Part shown: one piece after another, positions 54,681 through 63,220 of the stretch
Layout of the letters: each line of letters begins with the position of its first letter
Numbering within the stretch: the first letter of the stretch is position 1
DNA from: Nocardia terrae
GTDB taxonomy: Bacteria; Actinomycetota; Actinomycetes; Mycobacteriales; Mycobacteriaceae
Length of the DNA: 64,000 nucleotides
Direction: 5' to 3'
Assembly (NCBI RefSeq): GCF_009760405.1
Contig: NZ_WRPP01000001.1
Location: forward strand, 1,302,001-1,366,000
Translations under genes and position numbers: made by a program
Notes under the pieces: generated by a model
Seen by the model: only the letters and a program-made list of their open reading frames with translations
The model's database searches: none
Told to the model about the DNA's origin: nothing

Positions 54681-55433
54681 TCAGCCACGCGCGGGTCCGC
54701 GTCCGAAGCGGTGGCGGGAGCGCCGCATCCGCAGCGACCCGTCGCTCTGGACCGAGTAGAGGCGCGCGAATCGCGGATTCGCCTGCGGCATGGGCGCATT
54801 CATCAGCTCGGTGTCGAGGAAAAGCACCGTGCGGCTGGAACCGAACGTGACATCGCGGACCCCGAGCACCACCGCGATGCCCTCGTAGACCGGATTGTCC
54901 TCGACGGTGACCTCGGCCCGCTTGACCGCCTGCCGCATCTGCAGTGCGTCGCGCTGCATGCCAACGAGCACGCCGATGTCGTGCTCGAGCGAGAAGCGCC
55001 GGATGTCGGCGGGCACCATGGAATCGTCACGCACCAGCTCCATCTCGTCGCCGTGCTGCTCGAGGGTGTGGCGGGCGAGCGAGCAGGACTGCTCGGCGAA
55101 TCGGATCCCGATCTCGAAGGCCCGCCCGACGCTGGGCTGGCTCATGACCGCGAGTTCGAGCGCGTCGAGCATGGGCGGATGACAGGTCAGCCCCGCCATC
55201 AGGCCGAATCCGGGTTCGTCGCGAATGCCCCGCACGATATTGCGCATGACCGCGACCTGCTGCGCATAGGTGACCTCGCTGTCCGGATCGCGGAGCTGGC
55301 CGCCGCGAAGGTCGGTGCCGCGCAGGATGGCCGCCATCGACAGGCCGCGGCCCAGCGCGAAATCCACCAGGAGTGCCGTACTGAATACCGGGCGTCTTCG
55401 GAACTGCCGCTCGGTTGTGCTGTGGTCGATCAC
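54681..55433 (-). CDS. Truncated AraC-type regulator: ligand-binding domain without helix-turn-helix
   Basis: A 250-residue protein that matches the N-terminal domain of OruR-like AraC regulators (STALLVDFALGRGLSMAAILRGTDL, AVMRNIVRGIRDEPGFGLMAG, LDALELAVMSQPSVGRAFEIGIRF) through the strand LFLDTELMNAPMPQANPRFARLY. It then ends in an Arg-rich tail where the roughly 100-residue DNA-binding domain should follow. It is either a decayed gene or a domain-only protein that could compete for ligand. It is divergent from the terpene synthase. Confidence 0.72.
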   Translation of the reverse strand: MIDHSTTERQFRRRPVFSTALLVDFALGRGLSMAAILRGTDLRGGQLRDPDSEVTYAQQVAVMRNIVRGIRDEPGFGLMAGLTCHPPMLDALELAVMSQPSVGRAFEIGIRFAEQSCSLARHTLEQHGDEMELVRDDSMVPADIRRFSLEHDIGVLVGMQRDALQMRQAVKRAEVTVEDNPVYEGIAVVLGVRDVTFGSSRTVLFLDTELMNAPMPQANPRFARLYSVQSDGSLRMRRSRHRFGRGPARG

Positions 55434-55757
55434 CGGAGCCCCACTGCTACCTCTGGTCTGTTGGTCCGTAGCCCCCCGGCGGATCGGGCGAGGGTCCGGA
55501 TGCGCCGGCGGGCAGTCGGCGCACCCGGATCCCGCCTACAGCCTGGTGAACCAGACGCCGCACGGCGAGCACCTTTCGCGCCAAGCTGCCGCAGAACGTG
55601 CCATCGTGCGCCATGGGAGCAAACCTGGTCGGAAACCGGCTGCGGCGGGCCGGAAATCGATCATCGAATCCACCCGGGCTGGGGAAATCCGGGCTTTTCG
55701 GGCGTGTTGGCGTGTCCCAATTCCGACTGGTCGTGACCGGAAGCGCGCTGGCGAATC
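55434..55757. other. Gene-free spacer upstream of the terpene cluster
   Basis: I see no credible coding sequence on either strand in this stretch, and nothing structured apart from the palindromes that begin at 55758. It should hold the leftward promoter of the truncated regulator. Confidence 0.6.
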
Positions 55758-55800
55758 AAGGTTGGCAACCTTATAGTTAATTCACCGTTTCATTCGGTGA
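55758..55800. promoter_or_regulatory. Promoter with two palindromes upstream of the terpene synthase
   Basis: AAGGTTGGCAACCTT (55758-55772, perfect arms AAGGTT/AACCTT) runs into TATAGT (55772-55777), a good -10 candidate. TCACCG-N7-CGGTGA (55782-55800) follows. The two inverted repeats flank the expected transcription start, which suggests repression by a dimeric regulator. Confidence 0.55.
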
Positions 55801-55859
55801 CCACGTGTCGGCCCGGCTCGAAGTTCCGGCACGGCCCCCACTTTCGAATCGAGGCGTCC

Positions 55860-56912
55860 ATGCCCTCATCCGACTTCTCCTGCGCTGTGCCGGAATTGGA
55901 GATCCTGCCGCCACCGGGGCACCCCATTCTCGCTCTGCCGGTGCGTGTGTCGCCGCACGCAGCCCGCCTCGAGGAGCTCATCCTCGACTGGGCCGATACC
56001 TACGAACTGCTCGAGACGGCGCGGCAGCGGGAACGATTGGCCGGCACCCATCTCGGCGAACTCATCGCTCGCACTTTCCCTTTCGTGCGCGAGGACCGCC
56101 TCGAACCATTGGCGGGGTGGTTCACGTGGGCCTTCGTCATCGACGACTGGTACGACGGTCCCGGCGGCGGCCTGCTCGACGGGCACGAGCGCCGGCTGTC
56201 GCAGGTGCTGGACGCGTTGCCGGTGGACGGGCGCCGACCGGCCACCCATCCGGCCGCGCTCGTGCGGCAACTCGCGGCGGTGTGGACGCGCATGGCCGAT
56301 CGCCAAAGTGTGCAGTGGCGGCTGCGATTCGTCGACTGCATGGCGGCGTTCATGGAGTCCTTCGCCTACGAGGCCGTCAACAGGCGTGCGGAGACGACGC
56401 CCGGGGTGGTGTCCTATGCCCAGTTGCGCCGGCAGTCCGGCGGCATCACACCGTGTCTGTGTCTGCTGGAATATGCTGCGGGACTGGAGGTTCCGGGTCT
56501 GATCCGGCGTAGCGACCCGTTCCAGCGCATGTTCAACTGCGCCGCGGACGCGGTCGTGTGGGTCAACGATGTGGTGTCCCTGCGCAAGGAGCTGGCCATC
56601 GGCGAGGTCACCAACGGGGTGCTGGCGCTGGCCGCCGAACGGTGTTGCGGCCTGCAGGAGGCGGTTGCCGCGGCCTACGGGCGCGTCGCACGGGTCATCG
56701 ACGAATTCCATACCGCCGAAGGGGAACTGGCCCGGTTGTGCATGGACTGGCGCGGGCTCGCCGACCGGGATCAACGCGCCGTGCGCAGCTTCGTGGACGG
56801 TATGAAGTGCTGGATGCGCGGCAATCTCGACTGGTCGCTGCATTCGGAGCGGTACCGGCAGGCCGACCCGCTGCGGCTGGGCACCGCACCGACGCTGCTG
56901 AATTCCGAATAG
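55860..56912 (+). CDS. Class I terpene synthase (sesquiterpene cyclase type)
   Basis: A 350-residue terpene cyclase, which ionises a prenyl diphosphate (probably farnesyl diphosphate) and cyclises it. Seen: Asp-rich motif DDWYD (D95-D99), NSE triad NDVVSLRKE (N236, S240, E244), pyrophosphate-sensor Arg region RRQSGGITP with the helix-break Gly, and the C-terminal RY pair in HSERYRQ. The length is that of single-domain bacterial cyclases, so it is not geosmin synthase. ATG 55860 has GAGG at good spacing; an upstream GTG at 55797 lies inside the promoter palindrome. A P450 gene follows 49 bases downstream. The product cannot be predicted. Confidence 0.93.
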   Translation: MPSSDFSCAVPELEILPPPGHPILALPVRVSPHAARLEELILDWADTYELLETARQRERLAGTHLGELIARTFPFVREDRLEPLAGWFTWAFVIDDWYDGPGGGLLDGHERRLSQVLDALPVDGRRPATHPAALVRQLAAVWTRMADRQSVQWRLRFVDCMAAFMESFAYEAVNRRAETTPGVVSYAQLRRQSGGITPCLCLLEYAAGLEVPGLIRRSDPFQRMFNCAADAVVWVNDVVSLRKELAIGEVTNGVLALAAERCCGLQEAVAAAYGRVARVIDEFHTAEGELARLCMDWRGLADRDQRAVRSFVDGMKCWMRGNLDWSLHSERYRQADPLRLGTAPTLLNSE

Positions 56913-56961
56913 CCCGAGGGCATCCCGACCATCCCCCTGCCATTCCTCCAGGAGGCCGATC

Positions 56962-58338
56962 ATGGCTGTCTTGTCACCCCGCGCGTCGCGCCCCGACTCA
57001 CCCGTACCCGCGGCGCCGGGTGCGCTGCCGCTGCTCGGCCACAGCCTGGCCCTGCTCCGGGACCCCCTGCCGCTGCTGCTGTCGCTGCCCGGACACGGCG
57101 AGGTGGTCCGGCTGCGGCTGGGCGGCGGCGACTTCTACGCGGTGTGCACCCCCGAGCTGACACACGAATTACTGCACGACCCACGCACTTTCGACAAGGG
57201 CGGCTTCTTCTTCGACCGCCTGCGGGAGCTGACCGGGAACAATGTGGCGTCCTGCCCGCATGCCGAGCACGCCGCCCAGCGACGCCGGGTGCAGCCGATG
57301 TTCCGCCGGGACCGGATGCCGGGATACGGCCGGACCATCGTCGAACAGGCCGCCGCGGTGACCGACGGCTGGCGGGCCGGCACGGTGGTCGAGGTGTTCC
57401 CCGACATGCTGCGCATCGGCGCGGGCTGCGCCGCCGCCCTGGTGTTCGGTGCCGCATTCGGCCCGGAGGCGTTGGAGCGCACCATCTCCGACATCACCCG
57501 CTATGTCGAGGGCATCTTCACCCGCATGTTCCTGCCGCCGGTGCTCACCCGGATTCCCCTGCCCGCCAACCGTCGCTACGAGCAGGTGCGAAAGCGATTG
57601 CGCCACGCCGTCTCCGAGATGGTCGACGGCCATCGGCGCGCGGGCCACCCGGTCGGCGGCGACCTGCTGACCGCGCTGATGGAAGCGGATCCCGCCGCGG
57701 ACGGACCGGATTCCCGCACGGGGCTGGTCGATCAGCTGACCCTGATGCTCATGGCCGGAACCGAATCCACCGCGACCACCGTCGCCTGGGCGCTGCACGA
57801 GCTCGCCCGCGACCCCGGCCTGCAGCGCCGTGTGCAGCACGAACTCGACGCCGTGATCGGGCCGGAGACACCGGTCCACGCGCACATCGAACACCTCGAA
57901 CTGACCGGCCGGGTCCTGACCGAGACGCTGCGAAAGTACCCCGCCGCATGGCTGCTCAGCCGCGTCGCGACGAAAGACGCACTGCTGGGCGGTCACCGGA
58001 TCCCGGCGGGCGCGGCGGTCGTCTTCAGCCCGTATCTGCAGCACCGTCACGCCGAACTCTTCCCCGACCCGGAACGGTTCGATCCCGGCCGCTGGCTACC
58101 GGGGGAGTCGCTTCCCATGATGCGAAAAGCCTTGATTCCCTTCGGTAGTGGGACACGCAAGTGCGCGGGCGACACCTTCGCCCTGACCGAGTCCGCTCTC
58201 GTGCTGGCCTCGATACTCACCCGATGGTCCGTGCACCCGGTGCCCGGCAGCCAGGTGCGGCTGGCGGCTTACGGGGCTCTGCAACCCGAAGGACTACGTC
58301 TCGGGCTGACGGCACGGTGCCCCGGGGCTCACGGGTAA
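56962..58338 (+). CDS. Cytochrome P450 monooxygenase, terpene-tailoring
   Basis: A 458-residue soluble P450. Seen: N-terminal PGALPLLGHSLALLRDP, I-helix AGTEST (265-270), ExxR as ETLR (E321-R324) and the heme loop FGSGTRKCAG with Cys401. The sequence style resembles pentalenene/isozizaene oxidases (CYP183/CYP170-like) more than CYP105. ATG 56962 follows a near-perfect AGGAGG. Its place directly behind the cyclase indicates that it oxidises the hydrocarbon made by it. No ferredoxin gene is adjacent, so redox partners must come from elsewhere. The 3' end overlaps the convergent hydrolase by 10 bases. Confidence 0.95.
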   Translation: MAVLSPRASRPDSPVPAAPGALPLLGHSLALLRDPLPLLLSLPGHGEVVRLRLGGGDFYAVCTPELTHELLHDPRTFDKGGFFFDRLRELTGNNVASCPHAEHAAQRRRVQPMFRRDRMPGYGRTIVEQAAAVTDGWRAGTVVEVFPDMLRIGAGCAAALVFGAAFGPEALERTISDITRYVEGIFTRMFLPPVLTRIPLPANRRYEQVRKRLRHAVSEMVDGHRRAGHPVGGDLLTALMEADPAADGPDSRTGLVDQLTLMLMAGTESTATTVAWALHELARDPGLQRRVQHELDAVIGPETPVHAHIEHLELTGRVLTETLRKYPAAWLLSRVATKDALLGGHRIPAGAAVVFSPYLQHRHAELFPDPERFDPGRWLPGESLPMMRKALIPFGSGTRKCAGDTFALTESALVLASILTRWSVHPVPGSQVRLAAYGALQPEGLRLGLTARCPGAHG

Positions 58339-59525
58339 AACGTGGGCAACATCCCTTTGACGAGAACCAGGGCTGATCCCTCGCCGGAGGGCACCGCGGC
58401 CAGATTGGTGACGACCACGATGCTGAGCCCGGAATCCGGGTCGTAGCCCATGAAGCTCATGAACCCGGGTAGCTGGCCGTCGTGGCCGAGCAGGTGCGGG
58501 CCGAATCGGACGATGCCGAGGCCGTAGGCCGCGGCGGCCGGGTTGGCCGGGTCGACGGGCGGGATGCTGTCGATCCTGATCTGCTGTGTTCTGGCGTCGA
58601 GCATCGTGCCGGTGGCGAGCGCCTTCACGTAGGTGGTCAGATCGCCGACCGTCGAGATCGCCGCGCCGGCCGTCCAGGCCCACGACGGGCTGGCGGTGGT
58701 CTGGTCGCTGGGTTTCAGCGTGCCCGCCAGTGCGGCGGCCTGCTGGTCGGGCGGCAGGGCGGCCGTATCGATGGTCTCGACATTGGTCCCGAAGGCGTAG
58801 CCCTGCGGATGCGGATCCGGAATCGCGGAGTCCGTCGCGACCGGGAACGAGGTGTGCTTCAAGCCGAGCGGTTCGAAGATGCGGGTCCGGAAGTTCTCGG
58901 CCATCGACATGTTCGTGACGTTCTCGATGACCAGCCCGAGCAGGACGGTGTTGGTGTTGCAGTACTCGAACCGTTCCCCGGGCGCGAAGTTCACCGGGTG
59001 CGAGAACGCGATCGCCAGCAGCTCCTCCGGTGTCCACACCTTCTGCGGGTCGGTGTCGAGTGTGGCGTTGAACTGCCGGTCGAAGGTGTAGCTGTACAGG
59101 CCGCTGCGCATATCGGCGAGCTCGGCGAGGGTGATCCGATCACCGTTCGGCACACCCGGCTGGTACTTGCCGATCGGATCGTCGAGGGAGAGCCTGCCCT
59201 CCTGGGCGAGCTGGAGCAGCACGGTGACGGTCATCGTCTTGGTATTGCTGCCGATGCGCCAGTGGTCGGCGGTCGACGGCGGCTTGTTCTCGCCGAGCGT
59301 GCCGGTGCCGAACGCGGCGGTCCAGTCGCCCTGCTTCGGCGATCGCACCGCCACCACCGCCCCCGGAATGACGTTGTCCTTCATCAATTTCTCGATGATC
59401 GGCCGCAAGGTCACCGCGTACCCCGGCTCCTCCGACCCGGTCGAATCCCCCGAAGATCCGCACCCCGTAGCGACCGCCAACCCCACGGCCACGACAACCG
59501 CCCCGATACTGCGCCGATATCCCAT
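58329..59525 (-). CDS. Beta-lactamase-fold serine hydrolase lipoprotein (class C/R61-like)
   Basis: A 398-residue exported lipoprotein with lipobox ATGC (Cys about 22). Seen: active-site SxxK as IGSNTKTMTV (Ser about 93), second motif YxN as EYCNTN, and third motif HxG as LLGHDGQLPG. These are the D-alanyl-D-alanine carboxypeptidase R61/beta-lactamase class C signatures. It may act on peptidoglycan or as an esterase; neither can be told from sequence. Start: ATG 59525. It is not obviously part of the terpene cluster. Confidence 0.92.
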   Translation of the reverse strand: MGYRRSIGAVVVAVGLAVATGCGSSGDSTGSEEPGYAVTLRPIIEKLMKDNVIPGAVVAVRSPKQGDWTAAFGTGTLGENKPPSTADHWRIGSNTKTMTVTVLLQLAQEGRLSLDDPIGKYQPGVPNGDRITLAELADMRSGLYSYTFDRQFNATLDTDPQKVWTPEELLAIAFSHPVNFAPGERFEYCNTNTVLLGLVIENVTNMSMAENFRTRIFEPLGLKHTSFPVATDSAIPDPHPQGYAFGTNVETIDTAALPPDQQAAALAGTLKPSDQTTASPSWAWTAGAAISTVGDLTTYVKALATGTMLDARTQQIRIDSIPPVDPANPAAAAYGLGIVRFGPHLLGHDGQLPGFMSFMGYDPDSGLSIVVVTNLAAVPSGEGSALVLVKGMLPTFYP

Positions 59526-59539
59526 AACCCCTCCGTCCG

Positions 59540-60193
59540 ATGAGCTGGAACGCGGTTATGCGGGGCATCAGCCTAACTCCATACCGACTGGTCGCGATTG
59601 AAAATGAGGACCATGTCGCCGCGGGGCGGCGCGTGGTGATCGACGAGGCCGAGGCCGAGGCCATGCGTGGTCTGGGCGCGTACCTGGCCAGACTCGGCCA
59701 CACCCACGTCGCGATGGTGGTCGACTCCGGGCGGGCCGATACCGCGCCGCACGAGATCGTCGATGTCACAACGCTGTACAACAACGCGCGGCTGCGGATG
59801 CAGGGTCTGCGGGAGGGGCTGGGGGCGAACGCTCGGCTGACGGTCGTGTCCGGCGGTCACAACTCCATCGAGTCCGGTATCGCCGCCGCCGCGCTGGCCC
59901 TCGATCGCCGCGACCGCCCGACCGCGATCGCCGCCGGCGGCGATGTGCTCGCGTTCGGCGTCATCGAGGCGATGCGGCGGCGGGGCCTCACCCCGGGGCG
60001 CGACATCTCCGTCACCGGCTTCGACGACATCCCGGACGCGGAGAGCGCCGGGCTCACCACTGTGCGCCAACCGATTCGAGACAAGGGACGGCTCCTCGGC
60101 CGCATGCTCCTGGACCCGTCCTACACCGAGGACCGCGTCGTCCTGCCCACCGAACTGATCATTCGCTCCAGCACCGGTCCGGTGCGGAGCTGA
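59540..60193 (+). pseudogene. LacI-family regulator fragment lacking its DNA-binding domain
   Basis: Only the C-terminal lobe of a LacI/PurR-type sensor is recognisable: VVIDEAEAEAMRGLGAYLARLGHTHVAMVVDSG, then DRPTAIAAGGDVLAFGVIEAMRRRGLTPGRDISVTGFDDIPDAESAGLTTVRQPI. The N-terminal helix-turn-helix and half of the ligand domain (about 150 residues) are missing. The first roughly 25 codons do not match the family, and the region upstream is occupied by the divergent hydrolase. Most likely a 5'-deleted remnant. Confidence 0.75.
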
Positions 60194-60214
60194 CGCTCGC
60201 ACGAGGAGATCGAC

Positions 60215-60421
60215 ATGCATCCCATCGCCGGACATATCGCCGTCAAGGCGGTACGGGCACAGGCCAATTCGGCCCTGCCCGGCGCTCCGGTCCTACCCGA
60301 TCCGCCGCACAAGGCCCGCCTGCGCAAACACGTCGCCGCATTCTTACGCGGCTCCGCCCAGCGCCGAACCCGCCTGGCCGACCGGCTCGACCCCCGCCTG
60401 GCCGAACCGATACCCTGCTGA
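60215..60421 (+). CDS. Small basic hypothetical protein
   Basis: A 68-residue Pro/Arg/Ala-rich protein (MHPIAGHIAVKAVRAQ at the start; AAFLRGSAQRRTRLADRLDPRLAEP near the end) with no membrane helix. ATG 60215 is preceded by GAGGAGAT at good spacing, and it begins 21 bases after the LacI fragment stop, so it may have been the second gene of that former operon. No family recognised. Confidence 0.5.
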   Translation: MHPIAGHIAVKAVRAQANSALPGAPVLPDPPHKARLRKHVAAFLRGSAQRRTRLADRLDPRLAEPIPC

Positions 60422-60458
60422 CTCTCAGATCTGCTCGGCCCGTTGGTCTTCGGCCACC

Positions 60459-61286
60459 TCACGCTGGCTTCCCGTCGGTGAAATGCTCGGGACCGGCGAG
60501 CGCCGCTTCCGACGCCGAACGGGTTGCCTGCGTCCTCGAGCGGGCCAGGACGGCGATGAGGGCGAGCATCGGGACGGTGACCGCCAGGGTCACCCAGCCG
60601 GTGCCCAGGCCGAGGCCGTCGGCGCGGGAGGATGCGAGCCAGTCGGTGATCGATGCGCCCAGGGGGCGGGTGATCACATAGGCCGACCAGAAGGCGGCGA
60701 CCGCGCCGAGGCCGAGTCGGCGGTGGGCCAGGGCGGGGACGGCGATGGCTGCCGCGAACAGGAGGGCGGAGGGGCCGAAGCCGAGGTGCAGCTTTTCGGC
60801 GGTCAGGTCACCGGCGACGGTGCCCAGGGCGAAGGTGGTCAGGACCGTCGCCCAGTAGAAGGCTTCCCGGCGCGGGGTCGTAATGCTGTGCACCGAAAGG
60901 GTTTTCTCGCTGCGCTGCCACAGCCAGAAGATCGCGGCGAGCACGGCGGCGAACCCGAGGGTCGACAGCGGCAGCGGGATGCCGACGACGAAATCGATGA
61001 TGTCGGCGACCATGGTGCCCACGATGCTGACCATCACCACCGCCGTCCAATACGTCCAGACGCGGTAGCGCGGACTGCGGAACTGGGCGACCAGGCTCGC
61101 GATCAGCAACAGCAGGCCGCCGCCGACCGCCAGCTCCGGCGGCAGGTGATTGACCAGGAAGTCGGAGAAGGTCTCGCCCATTCCGGTGGACAGCACCTTG
61201 ATCACCCAGAACAGGGCGGTGATCTCGGGAACCTTGGACAGCAGCGGTCGCGCGGCCGAAACAGCAACGGGTGCAGGGTTTATCAC
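60459..61286 (-). CDS. COG4705-type multi-pass membrane protein
   Basis: A 275-residue membrane protein with about eight helices arranged as a duplicated unit: KVPEITALFWVIKVLSTGMGETFSDFLV in the first half and REAFYWATVLTTFALGTVAGDLTAEKLHLGF in the second. This is the hallmark of the COG4705 'membrane-anchored protein' family. Function unknown. The start at 61286 gives a short cytosolic N terminus. It is monocistronic, 48 bases downstream of a lipoprotein gene on the same strand. Confidence 0.87.
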   Translation of the reverse strand: MINPAPVAVSAARPLLSKVPEITALFWVIKVLSTGMGETFSDFLVNHLPPELAVGGGLLLLIASLVAQFRSPRYRVWTYWTAVVMVSIVGTMVADIIDFVVGIPLPLSTLGFAAVLAAIFWLWQRSEKTLSVHSITTPRREAFYWATVLTTFALGTVAGDLTAEKLHLGFGPSALLFAAAIAVPALAHRRLGLGAVAAFWSAYVITRPLGASITDWLASSRADGLGLGTGWVTLAVTVPMLALIAVLARSRTQATRSASEAALAGPEHFTDGKPA

Positions 61287-61334
61287 GTCGCACAGCCTGG
61301 CAAGGCGGCGCTGAGAAACCGCTGTGAGCGCGGC

Positions 61335-61991
61335 TCAGGGCTGGACTGTCACGGCGACGTTCGTGCCGCCGAGCCCCTTCAGCGTGCCGGGCACCTCGAG
61401 CTGTACGTCGATGCCGGTGTCACCCGCGGTGTAATCGATCTTCGGGTCGGCCTGGAGCTGCACCTTCATGTGATAGGTCACCGAATGTCCCGGTTTCAGC
61501 GTGATCGACGGAATCACGGGGACCGAGAGGTAGTCCATTCCGGTCCCTTCCCGCACGAACGTCACCTGCTTCCAGGTGCCGGTGCTCGCGTCGAGCAACT
61601 GCATGACCCCTTGGGGACTCATCTTGGTCGGGCCCGTATCGCAGCCGCAGTGCTCCATCGAAACGACCACGCCCAGCGGCTGAGTGGCGTCGGTGCTCGA
61701 CGGGTTGGTCAGCGTCAAGTCGAAGGGGATCGGATCACCGCCGAGCTTGATGCTGGTCGACCCCGGCACGACGAGCGTGACGTTCGCGCCGCCCCCCGAT
61801 CCGGTGCTCTGACGCCCGGCCGCCGGTGTGGTGCTCCCCGGTGGCACGGTTGTCACCGATTGTGCGGCTGAGGGTTTCGCAGTGGCGGTGTCCGGATTGC
61901 AGCCCGCCAGTAGTGCGGTGGCCGCCGCGCAGCCCGCGATGGCGACCAGGCGTGTCGAAGTGTTGATGATGTCTCCCCCGAAAAGGGCCAC
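61335..61991 (-). CDS. Lipoprotein with DUF4232-like beta domain
   Basis: A protein of about 218 residues with lipobox LLAGC (Cys about 31), a Thr/Ser/Pro tether, and a beta-sandwich-like domain (IPFDLTLTNPSSTDATQPLGVVVSMEHCGCDTG … SVTYHMKVQLQ … TNVAVTVQP) of the kind found in exported actinobacterial lipoproteins. An HCGC motif could bind a metal or form a vicinal disulphide. The start is uncertain: the frame opens at GTG 61991, but the signal peptide proper begins about 10 residues later. Function unknown. Confidence 0.68.
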   Translation of the reverse strand: MALFGGDIINTSTRLVAIAGCAAATALLAGCNPDTATAKPSAAQSVTTVPPGSTTPAAGRQSTGSGGGANVTLVVPGSTSIKLGGDPIPFDLTLTNPSSTDATQPLGVVVSMEHCGCDTGPTKMSPQGVMQLLDASTGTWKQVTFVREGTGMDYLSVPVIPSITLKPGHSVTYHMKVQLQADPKIDYTAGDTGIDVQLEVPGTLKGLGGTNVAVTVQP

Positions 61992-62069
61992 CGCAGTGAC
62001 CGACCCGCGAATCGACAGATAATCGCGGGCCCGGCAACTCCCGTTAATCCGGCTGACCCAGCCGGGCGG

Positions 62070-62462
62070 TCAGGACGATCGCTGGATGCGGAGGCGAGCC
62101 TCGGGCCAGGACAGCGGAAGATCGGCGGCGGTCGCGCTGGAATCGACGAAGTGGGGGTTGCCGAGCCGACCGGCCATGTCCTTCAACATCTCCGCGTGCA
62201 CCCCGCTGTGCACGAACACTTCCATGGCGTCCTTGTCGGACCAGGCGGACAGCGTCCAGAACGTCTTGGTGAACACCTTCGCGTCCAACGTGTATCCGGC
62301 GCAGCCCGGCGCGGTCTTCAACTGGACGCGGATCTTCATGGTCCAGCGCAGGAAGCGGGGGATGTCCCGGTAGCGTTTCAGCGGCAGATTGCTGGTCAGC
62401 ACGTGTAACTGGGCTCCGTCGGCGGGTGCGTAGACTCCGGCGGACCAGGGCAGAGCGGGCAT
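62070..62462 (-). CDS. DUF3291 / antibiotic-monooxygenase-like protein
   Basis: A 130-residue protein with a dimeric alpha+beta-barrel look: QLHVLTSNLPLKRYRDIPRFLRWTMKIRVQLKTAPGCAGYTLDAKVFTKTFWTLSAWSDKDAMEVFVHSGVHAEML. The FWTLSAWSD segment is characteristic of the DUF3291/ABM fold, which handles heme or small aromatics in some relatives. No activity can be assigned. ATG 62462. Confidence 0.8.
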   Translation of the reverse strand: MPALPWSAGVYAPADGAQLHVLTSNLPLKRYRDIPRFLRWTMKIRVQLKTAPGCAGYTLDAKVFTKTFWTLSAWSDKDAMEVFVHSGVHAEMLKDMAGRLGNPHFVDSSATAADLPLSWPEARLRIQRSS

Positions 62463-62483
62463 CGACGGCCCCTTCCGATCGAC

Positions 62484-62687
62484 GTGAGCGACCCCGGGCG
62501 TCCGGACACGGTCGCCAAAGCATCAGAATACCCAGTGCCCGTAGACCTTTGGCCGGAATCGGCCCGCAGCGCTCACCGAACCCTGACCGGCACAGCGACC
62601 CTCCGCGAGCTCGAGGTGACCGCGACCGTCGGGGAGCTGACCCTCCAACTCCCCGACGGCCCGATCGTCCTGCGCCGTACCCGCTGA
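62484..62687 (+). CDS. Possible small protein
   Basis: A 67-codon frame divergent from the DUF3291 gene; its C-terminal part (TLRELEVTATVGELTLQLPDGP) has beta-strand character. The start is GTG 62484 or a later GTG at 62537. No ribosome site is convincing and no family is recognised, so it may be non-coding. Confidence 0.3.
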   Translation: MSDPGRPDTVAKASEYPVPVDLWPESARSAHRTLTGTATLRELEVTATVGELTLQLPDGPIVLRRTR

Positions 62688-62736
62688 GATTCGTTGTGCC
62701 ACAGTGCCGTTTCCGGCACGGGTGGTCGACCGCCGG

Positions 62737-63000
62737 TCAGCGGCGGCCGGTTACCTTGCCGACGATGAAAAGCAGCAGGACCGCGCCGGCCAGGCAGGTG
62801 AGGAAGCTGAAGATCAGGCCGCCGCCCTGGACGTCGACGCCGACCAGCTTCAGCAGGAATCCGCCCAGCAGGCCGCCGACCACGCCGACGACGATATTGA
62901 GGATCACGCCCTGCTGGGCGTCGGTGCCCATGATCTTGCTGCCGATCCAACCGGCCAGGCCGCCGATGATGATCCAACCGAAAAAGCCGAGTGCGAGCAT
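62737..63000 (-). CDS. GlsB/YeaQ/YmgE-family stress membrane protein
   Basis: An 87-residue transglycosylase-associated-type membrane protein with three helices: FFGWIIIGGLAGWIGSKIMG, ILNIVVGVVGGLLGGFLLKLV and LIFSFLTCLAGAVLLLFIVG. The Gly-rich GGLAGWIGSKIMGTD segment is the family signature. Relatives are induced by general stress; exact role unknown. ATG 63000. Confidence 0.93.
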   Translation of the reverse strand: MLALGFFGWIIIGGLAGWIGSKIMGTDAQQGVILNIVVGVVGGLLGGFLLKLVGVDVQGGGLIFSFLTCLAGAVLLLFIVGKVTGRR

Positions 63001-63220
63001 GGTGTCTCCTACCAGTCCGATACCGGTTATCGACGCCTATGGTCGCTCGTTCATCGGCGGGAATCGGACAATGACACGCCTTTCGGCCGAACCCGCGCAT
63101 TCCGGTGACCGATTCGCCGACTGATTCAGGTCGGTGCAGGTGAGGGTGGGCTTGTGATACCGATGATGGTCGGATCAAAAGGTCCGTCACGAAATCGCAT
63201 GTGAGGAATACAAGGTCACC

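Noticed and set aside
55720..59600. Direct repeat CCGACTGGTCG near both edges of the terpene region, as possible attachment sites
   Set aside because: An 11-base match between two places in 64 kb of skewed DNA is expected many times by chance; no integrase or tRNA is present.
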